Shown piece by piece: positions 1 through 7,547 of a stretch of DNA of 44,350 nt. Positions within the stretch are counted from its first letter, which is position 1; every line of letters begins with the position of its first letter. The stretch covers positions 1 through 44,350 of the forward strand of contig JAGHCW010000066.1 of assembly GCA_021160245.1 (NCBI GenBank), read 5' to 3'. Both the position numbers and the translations under genes were made by a program. Source of the DNA: a bacterium (GTDB lineage Bacteria > B130-G9). The notes beneath the pieces were generated by a model. The model was given only the letters and a program-made list of their open reading frames with translations, was not told where the DNA came from and did not search any database.

Positions 1-108
1 CCTGGAAATACATAGTGGGCGGCGCGTGGCCACGGCGAATATAGGTTGATGAGCAGAAAGTCAATTAATAAGACGATGTTGATCTCGGCCGGAATGTCCC
101 GGTCAGAG

Positions 109-726
109 TTATTTTCGACGTTCGACGCTTGATCCGTGGCGGGAGGCCAGTTCCCTCAGCAGCAATGACGTCATGGCCTGCAAGACATCAAGCACTCCGC
201 GACTCTGGGTCGCGGAAGTCTCAATGTGTGGAGCTGTTCTTAAGTTTATCGCTCTGACTAGAACGTCTGTAGGCAGGGCGTCCTTGATATCCCGCTTATT
301 CAATTGACAGACCACAGGGAGCTTGTGGAGGGTTTTTCCCATTCTGCCCAGATGCTCCTTAAGCTCGACCATGCTGGCCAGATTCGCTCCCAGCCTCGAG
401 GTTGACGAATCAACTACGAGTATGAATCCATCTGTGTGAGGCATCATACCCAACCAATGCTCACCACGACTTAAAGATGCCGGAGGCGCAAACAATTCAA
501 GCGTTACGTCGATTCCCTTGACCAGACCAAGCCTTATCGGCAGATATTCAAGCAAATACTCTCTATCTTTGTCCGCGATCGACCGGTAGTTCAGCCAATT
601 GTCGGCCGTCGATTGCTGAGGCAGCGATGCGATGAGGCTCTTGAGCGTCTCGGTTTTTCCGCTCTGCTCAATCCCCCACAGTAGCGCCCTGAGAATGACA
701 GCGCCTTTATTCTTGGAGTAGAACAT
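109..726 (-). CDS. MglA-like Ras-superfamily small GTPase with altered G3 motif
   Basis: Cytoplasmic GTP-binding protein of the MglA family, which sets cell polarity or motility in bacteria that have been studied. Visible motifs: P-loop GIEQSGKT (residues 19-26, numbered from the upstream GTG), the G4 motif NKRD (about 144-147) and a C-terminal SAT segment resembling G5. The stretch PIRLGLVKG followed by DGFILVVDSS matches the MglA core. The G3 position that reads VPGQ in MglA reads FAPPAS here, so the glycine/glutamine pair is lost and hydrolysis may be weak or altered. The ATG at 726 is preferred because AGGAA lies 7 nt upstream; a GTG at 729 is also possible (206 aa). It is the last gene of a minus-strand run with two unrecognised proteins and a bactofilin upstream. 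Family placement is confident; cellular role is inference. Confidence 0.8.
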   Translation of the reverse strand: MFYSKNKGAVILRALLWGIEQSGKTETLKSLIASLPQQSTADNWLNYRSIADKDREYLLEYLPIRLGLVKGIDVTLELFAPPASLSRGEHWLGMMPHTDGFILVVDSSTSRLGANLASMVELKEHLGRMGKTLHKLPVVCQLNKRDIKDALPTDVLVRAINLRTAPHIETSATQSRGVLDVLQAMTSLLLRELASRHGSSVERRK

Positions 727-871
727 CACGTATTTCCTACCATTGTGCTATGGACATTACAAGCAGGTTGATTGGACCCCATAATCAGATTCGAATCTAT
801 GATCAGATTGAGTCGCAGGCGTGATTTTTTAAGTGCCAGACAAAGGTGAGGTCCGCTGGCCAAGTCTAGAA

Positions 872-1459
872 TCAAAGGTCGTCGGCTATGTTGGCTCTGT
901 GGTCTCTATAAAGCTGAACCACGGAGTTGTAGGCCATCAGGTAGCGCCGCATCTCGCCCTCACACATAAGTTCGTCATTGTCCATACATCCGATGAACTC
1001 ACTATGTTCGCGTTCTCTAAGCTGCTCATACTTGGGCTCCGCCAGTTTCATGTGCATCAGGAGATACTCAACTGAGTCTTTGGCCCGTTGGATATAACTC
1101 TCAAAATACTTCGAGATCTCCTCAGAGCTCTCCTCATAGAAACCGGTTATGAAGCTCTTCTCCTGCTCGATCATCCGGCCGTGCTTCAGCGCAAAATAGC
1201 CCGCTCGCGACTCGTCCAGAAGGATGTCGAGATGCTCTATGAAATCCAATTCATCTTGAGCGGTATCTGGGAAAAACATGAGCGAGCGCTCCGCGTTTGC
1301 AAGAGCTCGCTTCAGGTAATACAGGATGTTTACGGGGTTCTTCTCCATTGGAGCGAAGATGGCGTCCAGCTCCCCCGACTCCAATAGGTCTCGTGTCCTA
1401 TCGTAGTATGCGTCGCGCCGGCCAAATAGAGGCGCTTTGTTATTATCAAGTTCTACCAT
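872..1459 (-). CDS. Hypothetical protein, mostly helical, upstream of the GTPase
   Basis: A 195-residue soluble protein that I do not recognise. It is rich in charged residues and predicted mostly alpha-helical, with no signal peptide or membrane segment. The middle is dense in Glu and Tyr (around residues 100-130), consistent with a helical bundle. The ATG at 1459 has a GGAG site 7 nt upstream. It lies between the MglA-like GTPase gene (downstream) and another small unknown gene (upstream), all on the minus strand with 110-145 nt gaps. Context suggests a GTPase regulator or effector, but the sequence itself does not show this. Confidence 0.6.
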   Translation of the reverse strand: MVELDNNKAPLFGRRDAYYDRTRDLLESGELDAIFAPMEKNPVNILYYLKRALANAERSLMFFPDTAQDELDFIEHLDILLDESRAGYFALKHGRMIEQEKSFITGFYEESSEEISKYFESYIQRAKDSVEYLLMHMKLAEPKYEQLREREHSEFIGCMDNDELMCEGEMRRYLMAYNSVVQLYRDHRANIADDL

Positions 1460-1570
1460 TCAATCACTCCGAGGGCCATCGAATAGCCATCTAAACTCAC
1501 TTCGCCGACGGCAATCTTCCCGACACGCCCGACCTGTCCTATGCGAGCTCAAGACATTAAGCTCGGCTGG

Positions 1571-1915
1571 CTATATCCTGAGATCGACATTCTTTCCAGT
1601 CGTCAGTTCATCTAATAACTGGCCTGCACAATCATACAGCGCAGAGGCCGCTTTTGTCGGGTCGGAGTATGACATCCCGGAGAGTCTCAGAGGTTCCGTC
1701 CGCATCATGTCATCGACCGACTTTCCCGCTTTGAAGTTCGTCGAATCCGGTGTTGCAGGTTTTTCCCCTAATCCAACATAGAACGCAGCTTTGTGGCCCC
1801 CAAGCTGCGCCACAAGCCCCATTCCCATTGCGGGGAGTCTCTGCTCGTTGCGAATGTAGCCTACCGCCCCGTTAACCTGGTAACAGGGGGTGCTCTCAAT
1901 CACCCTAGTATCCAT
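1571..1915 (-). CDS. Small hypothetical protein, first of the GTPase gene run
   Basis: A 114-residue protein with no recognisable domain. It has a glycine-rich hydrophobic central strand region (about residues 16-50) and a C-terminal helix. Size and position next to an MglA-like GTPase would fit a roadblock/LC7 (MglB-like) partner, but I cannot see a convincing roadblock signature, so this remains a guess. The start is weakly supported: AGGGAA sits almost against the ATG, and an in-frame TAA lies six codons upstream. It reads in the same direction as the two genes after it. It could also be a spurious or eroded gene. Confidence 0.4.
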   Translation of the reverse strand: MDTRVIESTPCYQVNGAVGYIRNEQRLPAMGMGLVAQLGGHKAAFYVGLGEKPATPDSTNFKAGKSVDDMMRTEPLRLSGMSYSDPTKAASALYDCAGQLLDELTTGKNVDLRI

Positions 1916-2310
1916 TTCCCTATGCGCTCGTTACAGTCGCGTCTTGCCACAGATGGCAATCGCTGCAAAGGAAAAGCCCTCAATCAGAAGAGCCTTGCCA
2001 AGACCACGAAACTCAGAAAAGTCGCGTTTCCACCGTTGCGAAGCAACCAAAAACCGGCTGTAACTCCCTGCATCAATCACGCCGAGACCCGAGACCAACA
2101 GAAGACCTCATATCTCACGCCATGATAGGAAATAGGCAATCACAGTACGATGCTATAAACTAAACCTATTCTGAAATACAAATCCACCATACGACAAGCT
2201 TCGCCTAATTACAAGCCCAAATCGTCCCTACTGAGACGCGCTCGGCAACCAATGGTCGGAATCCGCCCGGCCAGGGCCCGCCGGCGAAGACGGTTATGGA
2301 GAATCTGCGC
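1916..2310. other. Non-coding stretch between the GTPase run and bactofilin
   Basis: No gene is supported here. It contains a small perfect hairpin (GTTGC, GAA, GCAAC) near 2035 and a GC-rich hairpin (CCGGC/GCCGG) at 2267-2284 downstream of the bactofilin stop on the minus strand. The latter could weaken transcription but has no T-tract. The segment 2130-2220 is AT-rich and could hold the promoter of the genes reading left, but no convincing -35/-10 pair was found. Confidence 0.5.
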
Positions 2311-2868
2311 CTAATTCTTTTGTTTATCCTCCTTGGAGCCGCTCCCCTGACCCGAGCCCAGGAACTTCTCCCTCTTCTCTTGAATTTCCCGCTTATCCTC
2401 TGACGGACGATCGCCGCCTGACCCTTGATACATGCCTATCTTGCCGATCATTCGGCCACCCTCGTCTATCTTCACGCTTTTTGCGGCTACCTCGCCCTCA
2501 AGCGTGCCGGTACTCTTCAGCTCAAAAAGACCCATCGCAATCGTCTTGCCAGATATCCGGCCACTAATTGTGACATTCTGCGCCTCAACATCGGCCTCAA
2601 CGTGCCCGGTCTCCGCAACGAATAGATCGCTTTTGATGCTTATCTTGCCCTTTATCTTCCCATGAACTTCCACTGTCTTATCGCTCGTGACCTCACCTAT
2701 TAGCTCCGTACCCTCCGCGATTATCGTCTCGCTCACCGCCCTGGCCTCCTTGACTGCTTTGTGTTTTGCCTTTGATGCGGGTCTGGGCGCCGGATGTTCT
2801 TTTGCTTTTGGCGGCCCCGGCCTCGGCTGAGGCTTCTTCTTGTCGATCCCCTTCGAGAAAAATCCCAT
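2311..2868 (-). CDS. Bactofilin family polymer-forming cytoskeletal protein
   Basis: A 185-residue bactofilin. These proteins form nucleotide-independent filaments from a right-handed beta-helix and act in polarity, cell shape or chromosome positioning. The central part (about residues 47-145) shows the short repeated pattern of the family: alternating hydrophobic residues with glycines, including EGTELIGEV, GKIKGKI and GRISGKTIAMG. It is flanked by a Pro/Lys/Ala-rich disordered N-terminus (first about 45 residues) and a charged Gly/Lys/Glu-rich tail. The ATG at 2868 has GGAG 6 nt upstream. It begins 43 bp after the mature 3' end of tRNA-Gly on the same strand, so read-through from the tRNA promoter is likely. 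The nearby MglA-like GTPase fits the bactofilin/GTPase polarity link known from Myxococcus. Confidence 0.88.
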   Translation of the reverse strand: MGFFSKGIDKKKPQPRPGPPKAKEHPAPRPASKAKHKAVKEARAVSETIIAEGTELIGEVTSDKTVEVHGKIKGKISIKSDLFVAETGHVEADVEAQNVTISGRISGKTIAMGLFELKSTGTLEGEVAAKSVKIDEGGRMIGKIGMYQGSGGDRPSEDKREIQEKREKFLGSGQGSGSKEDKQKN

Positions 2869-2911
2869 GTAGTGCTCCTGCGCCTCGCCTTCTGAAGAAA
2901 TGGAAAACTTA

Positions 2912-2983
2912 AGCGGGCAACGGGACTCGAACCCGCGACCTCAAGCTTGGGAAGCTTGCTCTCTACCACTGAGTTATGCCCGC
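2912..2983 (-). tRNA. tRNA-Gly (anticodon CCC)
   Basis: A full cloverleaf can be drawn on the minus strand: acceptor GCGGGCA paired with TGCCCGC, D-arm with AGTGGTA loop, anticodon stem CAAGC/GCTTG with loop TTCCCAA (anticodon CCC), five-base variable region, and T-arm GCGGG/CCCGT with loop TTCGAGT. The discriminator base is U, as usual for glycine. CCA is not encoded: TAA follows the discriminator. Confidence 0.95.
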
Positions 2984-3297
2984 TCTATACAACAACCATA
3001 ATACTCACAACAATATCTCGCTGCAAGACAAGTTTTTCAAAATGATCAAATCGGCACTCAGGTTGCCGAAGATACTCCAGAATCGTGTGCGGATATTCGC
3101 TTCTGTAAGCATAATGCGCGGCCAATCGCCGGTACTGCCAGACGGCATTGGGGATGAGGAACTTGAGACGGCTAGGAGCTTCCCTCACAACGGGTGTGAC
3201 CCTGTCAGCTCGACCACGTTTCGCATCTATCTAGCGTGGGCGCCCATGGCCGGACGCGGAGGGCGGAGGTGATGAGTTCGCGAAAAACAATTCGTAA
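2984..3297. other. Non-coding stretch between tRNA-Gly and the toroid gene
   Basis: Apart from the tRNA promoter (2998-3026) I see no gene. The part nearest 3298 may be eroded remains of the toroid gene's C-terminus, but no frame gives the expected continuation. Confidence 0.4.
2998..3026 (-). promoter_or_regulatory. Sigma-70-like promoter of tRNA-Gly
   Basis: On the minus strand TTGCAG (3026-3021), a 17 bp spacer and TATTAT (3003-2998) precede the mature tRNA 5' end by 14 nt. Spacing and position are what a housekeeping tRNA promoter should show. It probably also drives the bactofilin gene. Confidence 0.6.
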
Positions 3298-4125
3298 TCA
3301 CATCGAGCAACTCTTCACGCGGCGCCTTAGAAGGTCTAGCGCGTCACTTGAGCGCTCATCGTGGATGAAGTCCGCCTCAGCCATCACTTTCAGCCCACAC
3401 AGAATACCATAATGCCAGTATGGGGGATAGAAGAGCTGCGCGAAACTGGACTTGATGGCGCTCCCGTCGCTTTGTCGCTTAAAAAGCCTTCGTTTGAGAA
3501 ATATCTCCGCCGCTCTCTCGGCTGCAACCTGCGCCTCGTCACTCGCCTTCAGCCTGGCATATAGCGAAAGAGCGCGTAGTGGAACGATGCTCTCGTGGTA
3601 GGACGAGTTAACCGCCTCGGGCCGTTTGTCGCAGTTCCAGCCGCCATCGGGCCACTGCCACTCGATGAGGCGCCGTACCAGCTCGTCCGTTCGCTCGTCG
3701 GCAATGCCGAGAGTCAGTGTTGAATAGACGCAGTTGCTCTCTTGCGAGGCGCATCGGCGAACGCGACCACTGATCGTCTTGATGCCTTTCCAATGCCCTT
3801 CAGAGAGAAGCCAATCATAGACTTGGTTTCGCATGGGGATGAGCGATTCGTCGTTTGGGGGATAGCCGATGTCAGCGAGAGTCGCCAGTATCCAATGCGC
3901 TCCGAACCATTTCTTATAGGGGTGATGGGGCAAGGAGCCATCGGGTAATCTCTGGGACAGGAGTTTTGTCACTCGAGGTGATTTGCGGACCTTCTCACGA
4001 AGCTCTTGTATCGCCTCGGATTCAGGCTTTTCCCCGAGGACGTTTGCTCGTGTTTTGAAGCGGATTGACGGTTCATCGCTTTTGAGGAGTTGATCGATGA
4101 TTGTGCGTGTCATCCTCAAAGTCAT
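3298..4125 (-). CDS. Prenyltransferase/squalene-cyclase-like alpha-alpha toroid protein
   Basis: A 275-residue protein with the helical repeats of the terpenoid cyclase/prenyltransferase toroid fold. Seen: an N-terminal segment LLKSDEPSIRF and QW-type repeats such as WQWPDGGWNCD and FGAHWILATLADIGYP. No DxDD or DCTAE-type cyclase acid motif is visible, so a terpene-cyclase reaction is not supported. Members of this group are widespread and mostly uncharacterised. The ATG at 4125 is chosen because GAGGA lies about 5 nt upstream and the family N-terminus begins there; it overlaps the end of the endonuclease gene by 53 nt in another frame, implying co-translation with the restriction-modification unit. 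The C-terminus stops after a VKSCSM tail where related proteins usually continue with another repeat, so it may be truncated. Confidence 0.65.
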   Translation of the reverse strand: MTLRMTRTIIDQLLKSDEPSIRFKTRANVLGEKPESEAIQELREKVRKSPRVTKLLSQRLPDGSLPHHPYKKWFGAHWILATLADIGYPPNDESLIPMRNQVYDWLLSEGHWKGIKTISGRVRRCASQESNCVYSTLTLGIADERTDELVRRLIEWQWPDGGWNCDKRPEAVNSSYHESIVPLRALSLYARLKASDEAQVAAERAAEIFLKRRLFKRQSDGSAIKSSFAQLFYPPYWHYGILCGLKVMAEADFIHDERSSDALDLLRRRVKSCSM

Positions 4126-5245
4126 CGTCTTCCTCTGATTCAACATTGAATTCCACTCGACTCTGCAACACAATCTCTTTTATCACTTTGTTTCCATCCC
4201 CCTTCTTGAGGACTTCGTCAAAACGGTGCATTAGAGCAGGGATATTTATGACTTCTTCTACACAGTCCATATACCGCTGCACAAACGCCGTTATCCCGTA
4301 GCGTGCCGTCGCTTGATTTCTCACCGTTTCGAGAACTTCCTCCGCTGTCTGCTCCGTTTTCACAACAAACGTAATTGGGTATCTTTGCACCTTGTCTATA
4401 TCGAGGAAGTACTTCCCCGCGTCAATCGTCTCCGTTACCTGGAAAAATCGCCCAAGCGGCTTCATCACGAAGTCTATCCCACCATCGTTGGCATTGGTTC
4501 TGCCGGTCTTATATAAGACCAGGAATTCGGCGTTAAGCTCATCCGGCGACCAGCCCCAATAGATCTGCTGGTCCGAGTAGTATTGCCTCAAGATTGAGTA
4601 GCTAACGATCTCGAATATCCTGGCATCGATATTAGGTCTTAACAGCCCTTTTATGAAGTCAGCAGGTTTGCCTGGATCCTCCTTCTGTATCTTCATTATC
4701 TCCTGGCAATAGGACATGAACTCGGAAAAAGCCTTCTGTCTGGCTTCCACATACGCCTCAATTATAGCCTTTACGGATTGTGCGATGTTTATCTGAGTAC
4801 CCGAGAGATCGACTTTCAGTATATTCTCATTTATCCAATAGCGTTTGGTCTCCGGGTCTCTGATAATCGGAAGATGGCTTGAGGCAGGAAAGCATTTCTT
4901 AAATTCCTCATTTACCCGATGATTGAGCGCGTGGTTTTGGAGTTTGCCGCCAAATGGGAGTTCTCTTTGTCTTTGCAGTAGAGCCTTGTATTGAGCACCT
5001 TCATAGTCCTGATATCCGTCATTCTGGTCGTAGCCTTTATTGATGTAATCTTCTACTAAGACATACACGGCGTAGTGATTGGCAAACGCCGCTCTTGACT
5101 TTGAGCCACGATCGGCCGCCTTCGTTTTTATGTTTATGTATTGAAGCAATTCACTGCAATCAAGAATTAAATCTCCTTTGCCCGGATGGTGGGAATTCAA
5201 GATTCTCACGATTGTCTTTGTGAAGTTATGCCTAACTGCCGGCAT
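4073..5245 (-). CDS. Putative type II restriction endonuclease
   Basis: A 390-residue protein directly after, and overlapping by 14 nt, a DNA methyltransferase. This is the usual arrangement of a type II system. I recognise no named endonuclease, but the central part contains NDGGIDFVMKPLGRFFQVTE, which looks like a PD-(D/E)xK core: acidic residue, beta-hairpin, then a Q/E-x-T-E strand. The C-terminus ends in an acidic run (EEDDDFEDD). The ATG at 5245 has GGAGAG 7 nt upstream and is preferred over a TTG at 5272. The assignment rests on neighbourhood plus the weak nuclease core; a methylation-linked nuclease of another type is possible. Confidence 0.6.
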   Translation of the reverse strand: MPAVRHNFTKTIVRILNSHHPGKGDLILDCSELLQYINIKTKAADRGSKSRAAFANHYAVYVLVEDYINKGYDQNDGYQDYEGAQYKALLQRQRELPFGGKLQNHALNHRVNEEFKKCFPASSHLPIIRDPETKRYWINENILKVDLSGTQINIAQSVKAIIEAYVEARQKAFSEFMSYCQEIMKIQKEDPGKPADFIKGLLRPNIDARIFEIVSYSILRQYYSDQQIYWGWSPDELNAEFLVLYKTGRTNANDGGIDFVMKPLGRFFQVTETIDAGKYFLDIDKVQRYPITFVVKTEQTAEEVLETVRNQATARYGITAFVQRYMDCVEEVINIPALMHRFDEVLKKGDGNKVIKEIVLQSRVEFNVESEEDDDFEDDTHNHRSTPQKR

Positions 5246-6113
5246 CGAATAGCTCTCCTGGAGAATGCTCAAACTTCAAGCCGTTACGGTTTTTTATGGT
5301 TTGGGTCTTTCGCGGCGGCAGAAGCACTTCGTTATCATATTGCCTCATCCCTAGAACTCTCCTCAGACCAGTCTTTAGGTAGTCCTCCTGCGCTTCTATG
5401 CTAATGGATGCCCGCCCAAGTCGCTTTGCTACAGCCGCAGTTGTGAACGAGCCCGCAAAGGGGTCCAGAACAACATCCTTTTCATTACTGCTGGCAGAGA
5501 TGATTCTCTCAAGCAATGCTTCAGGCTTCTGAGATGGGTGATTCTCGTATTCGGCCATACGATATCTAACACGGGGGAAATACCACACGTTTCCTGGGAC
5601 CTTTCTGGTGCTATACATGGCAGGAACAGATTTCCTATAGTCAAAGAGCTTTCTCTGAGATCCTGTTCTTGCCTCAACCTCAATAGCATCCGCATTGAAC
5701 GTATATACTGCCGGGTCTTTTACGCAGAAAAGAATGGGTTCATACAAAGAACCAAAGTATTTCTTCGCCTGTACGCCAGAACTGTCGTAGCGCCACACAA
5801 TGCGACTCAAGATCGTCAATCTGTCTCTCAAATACAAATCAAAGCGAGGCATCGCCTGTGTGCTAGTCATTATATACATAGAACCAGTCGGCTTTAGGAC
5901 CCGAATACACTCATCCATCCAGTGATATGCCCATTCTGCATAAGCCTCATCAGAAGGCCATTTATCAGCAAAGTCGCCGAATTTCTTTCCAATATTATAC
6001 GGAGGGTCTGCGAAGATAAGGTCCACGGACATGGAGGGAACTCGGGTCTTCAGGATGTGTAGCGCGTCGCCAGCGTATATCACATGATCGCCGCTCTCAA
6101 ATCTGCCAGGCAT
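5232..6113 (-). CDS. YhdJ-like adenine-specific DNA methyltransferase (beta class)
   Basis: A 293-residue SAM-dependent amino-methyltransferase. The catalytic motif DPPY is at residues 36-39 in the context VDLIFADPPYNIGK, and the SAM-binding motif DPFAGS at 217-222. This order (IV before I) marks the beta class. Blocks such as YDSSGVQAKK, TGSQRKL and KVPGNVWYFPRVRY match E. coli YhdJ (M.EcoKII) closely as I recall it, and the length is almost the same (294 aa). YhdJ methylates adenine in ATGCAT, so the same target is a reasonable inference. The ATG at 6113 has AGAGG 7 nt upstream and matches the family start. Downstream it overlaps the putative endonuclease gene, whereas E. coli YhdJ is an orphan. 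Confidence 0.9.
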   Translation of the reverse strand: MPGRFESGDHVIYAGDALHILKTRVPSMSVDLIFADPPYNIGKKFGDFADKWPSDEAYAEWAYHWMDECIRVLKPTGSMYIMTSTQAMPRFDLYLRDRLTILSRIVWRYDSSGVQAKKYFGSLYEPILFCVKDPAVYTFNADAIEVEARTGSQRKLFDYRKSVPAMYSTRKVPGNVWYFPRVRYRMAEYENHPSQKPEALLERIISASSNEKDVVLDPFAGSFTTAAVAKRLGRASISIEAQEDYLKTGLRRVLGMRQYDNEVLLPPRKTQTIKNRNGLKFEHSPGELFDAGS

Positions 6114-6185
6114 AACAACCCCTCTTGTGTGATGTCGAACTGCATCTCGGACCAAACCGAGTGCGCGAGCGAGTCAAATCAAACC

Positions 6186-6191
6186 ATTATA
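6186..6191 (-). promoter_or_regulatory. Possible -10 element of the restriction-modification unit
   Basis: A perfect TATAAT on the minus strand lies 72 nt upstream of the methyltransferase ATG. The only TTGAAG-like -35 is 20 bp away, longer than usual, so the promoter may be weak or activator-dependent. Confidence 0.35.
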
Positions 6192-6371
6192 TTGGATCAT
6201 AAGTAATCTGACTTCAACAAATGCTCGCAATATTCCGAACCATGCGCTGAATATCAGCGGGTCTTCTGAATATATGTCTCAAAAAAAGCGAGATTTTCAT
6301 CACGAGATAGGATACTACATTCAAGAGCGGATATCCCTACGCTCGTAGAGCATTACCCAAGCCACATCGGT

Positions 6372-7547
6372 TCAGATGACGCCTTTTTTCATCAGGTCGT
6401 TCAGCATGAAGACCAGCTTGTCGCCCAGCCGCTCGAGGCAGTAGTCATCGAGTATCGTCTGCCTCGCCCTCTCGCCCATCTTCGCGCAGAGGCTTCTGTC
6501 GCCGGCGAGCTTCAACATCTTCTCGACGAAATCGTTCTGCGTGGGCGCCAGGAATCCGTTCTCGCCGTCCTTGACGAGGTGCTTCACGTCGCCAATCGGC
6601 GTTGCGACCGTGGCCATTTGCATTGCCATATACTCAAACTGTTTGGTTGGGCTTTTGCCCTTCAGCCACTCAAGGTTCATGTCGTCACCCTTCAGCGGCA
6701 GGAGGCCAACGTGCGCGCCGGCCATATAATTGGGGACCTGGTCCGGCGGGATGAAGCTATTGAACCTGATTGGCAGATGATCGTACGCGGTCGAGATGAG
6801 TTCCTTGACCACTTGACCATAAGTTCCCCAAGCCAGAAGTCGTAGCTCGACGTTTGGATTCGCCTCATAGACCTTTGAAAAGCAGTTGAGGAGGTATGTT
6901 ACGTTTCCGAGCAAGACGCCGCCCCAGACGTTTCCGCACCAAGTGAATATCGTCTTGTCCATACTCTTCCGCGCCTCGAGCTGCGACTCGGTTGGGCAGA
7001 ATAGGTCGGCGTTTGGCCCAGTGGGTATGTAATAGACCAGAGAGTGCCTCTTTTTAAGGAGCGTCTCAAGCCCCTTGGATGCCGCAACGCAGGCGAGCGA
7101 TTCGTCCACGAGCTTCCATGTGTTCACAACCTCGTCCCGACTGCCCATGAAGATGCGGTTGAGCGTTTCGTGATTAAAAAAGGGCGACCTGTCGAGGTCC
7201 CAATCATCGTAATCAAAGATCATCTTAACGCCTCGTCGCTTGTGTAATAGATGAGGGGCCACCGCATGCCAGTGGGCCTTCTGCAGGAATAGTATGCGGT
7301 CCTCGATGTCCCTATGATCTCTGTAGGCTTTGATTGTGATAGCGAGCTTGTGCCAGTCGCCGATGTGCAACATCTGTTCGTGGCCAAATTGCTTTCCGTA
7401 TTTGTCCCTCATTAACATGTAGTCGCACGAGTAATCTCTTTTGCGGAGCTGGTTTGCGAAATTGACGCAACGGACTCTTGTGGACGGTCTGTCGTATCCC
7501 ATCAGGCCCCAAAAAAGGAGTTTAGGTTTTTTCTTTTCATTCTTCAT
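6372..7547 (-). CDS. Glycosyltransferase family 4-like protein
   Basis: A 391-residue GT-B fold glycosyltransferase. N-terminal half: a Rossmann-like beta strand KLLFWGLMGYDRPSTRVR and the FDYDDWDLDRSP block. C-terminal half: the donor-binding region with FTWCGNVWGG, and KQFEYMAMQMATVATPIGD followed by GENGFL, typical of group 1 transferases. The classical E-x7-E motif is degenerate. It probably adds a sugar to an envelope glycan at the cytoplasmic face. Its ATG overlaps the stop of the upstream membrane protein gene (ATGA), so the two are translationally coupled. Donor and acceptor cannot be told from sequence. Confidence 0.8.
   Translation of the reverse strand: MKNEKKKPKLLFWGLMGYDRPSTRVRCVNFANQLRKRDYSCDYMLMRDKYGKQFGHEQMLHIGDWHKLAITIKAYRDHRDIEDRILFLQKAHWHAVAPHLLHKRRGVKMIFDYDDWDLDRSPFFNHETLNRIFMGSRDEVVNTWKLVDESLACVAASKGLETLLKKRHSLVYYIPTGPNADLFCPTESQLEARKSMDKTIFTWCGNVWGGVLLGNVTYLLNCFSKVYEANPNVELRLLAWGTYGQVVKELISTAYDHLPIRFNSFIPPDQVPNYMAGAHVGLLPLKGDDMNLEWLKGKSPTKQFEYMAMQMATVATPIGDVKHLVKDGENGFLAPTQNDFVEKMLKLAGDRSLCAKMGERARQTILDDYCLERLGDKLVFMLNDLMKKGVI

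Noticed and set aside
1571-1915. Naming the 114-aa protein MglB
   Set aside because: Neighbourhood fits, but no roadblock/LC7 signature could be seen in the sequence.
2733-2969. 78-codon open frame over the tRNA and bactofilin N-terminus
   Set aside because: It overlaps the tRNA-Gly and the well-supported bactofilin frame.
3298-4125. Calling the toroid protein a squalene-hopene cyclase
   Set aside because: It is less than half the usual length and lacks the DxDD catalytic motif.
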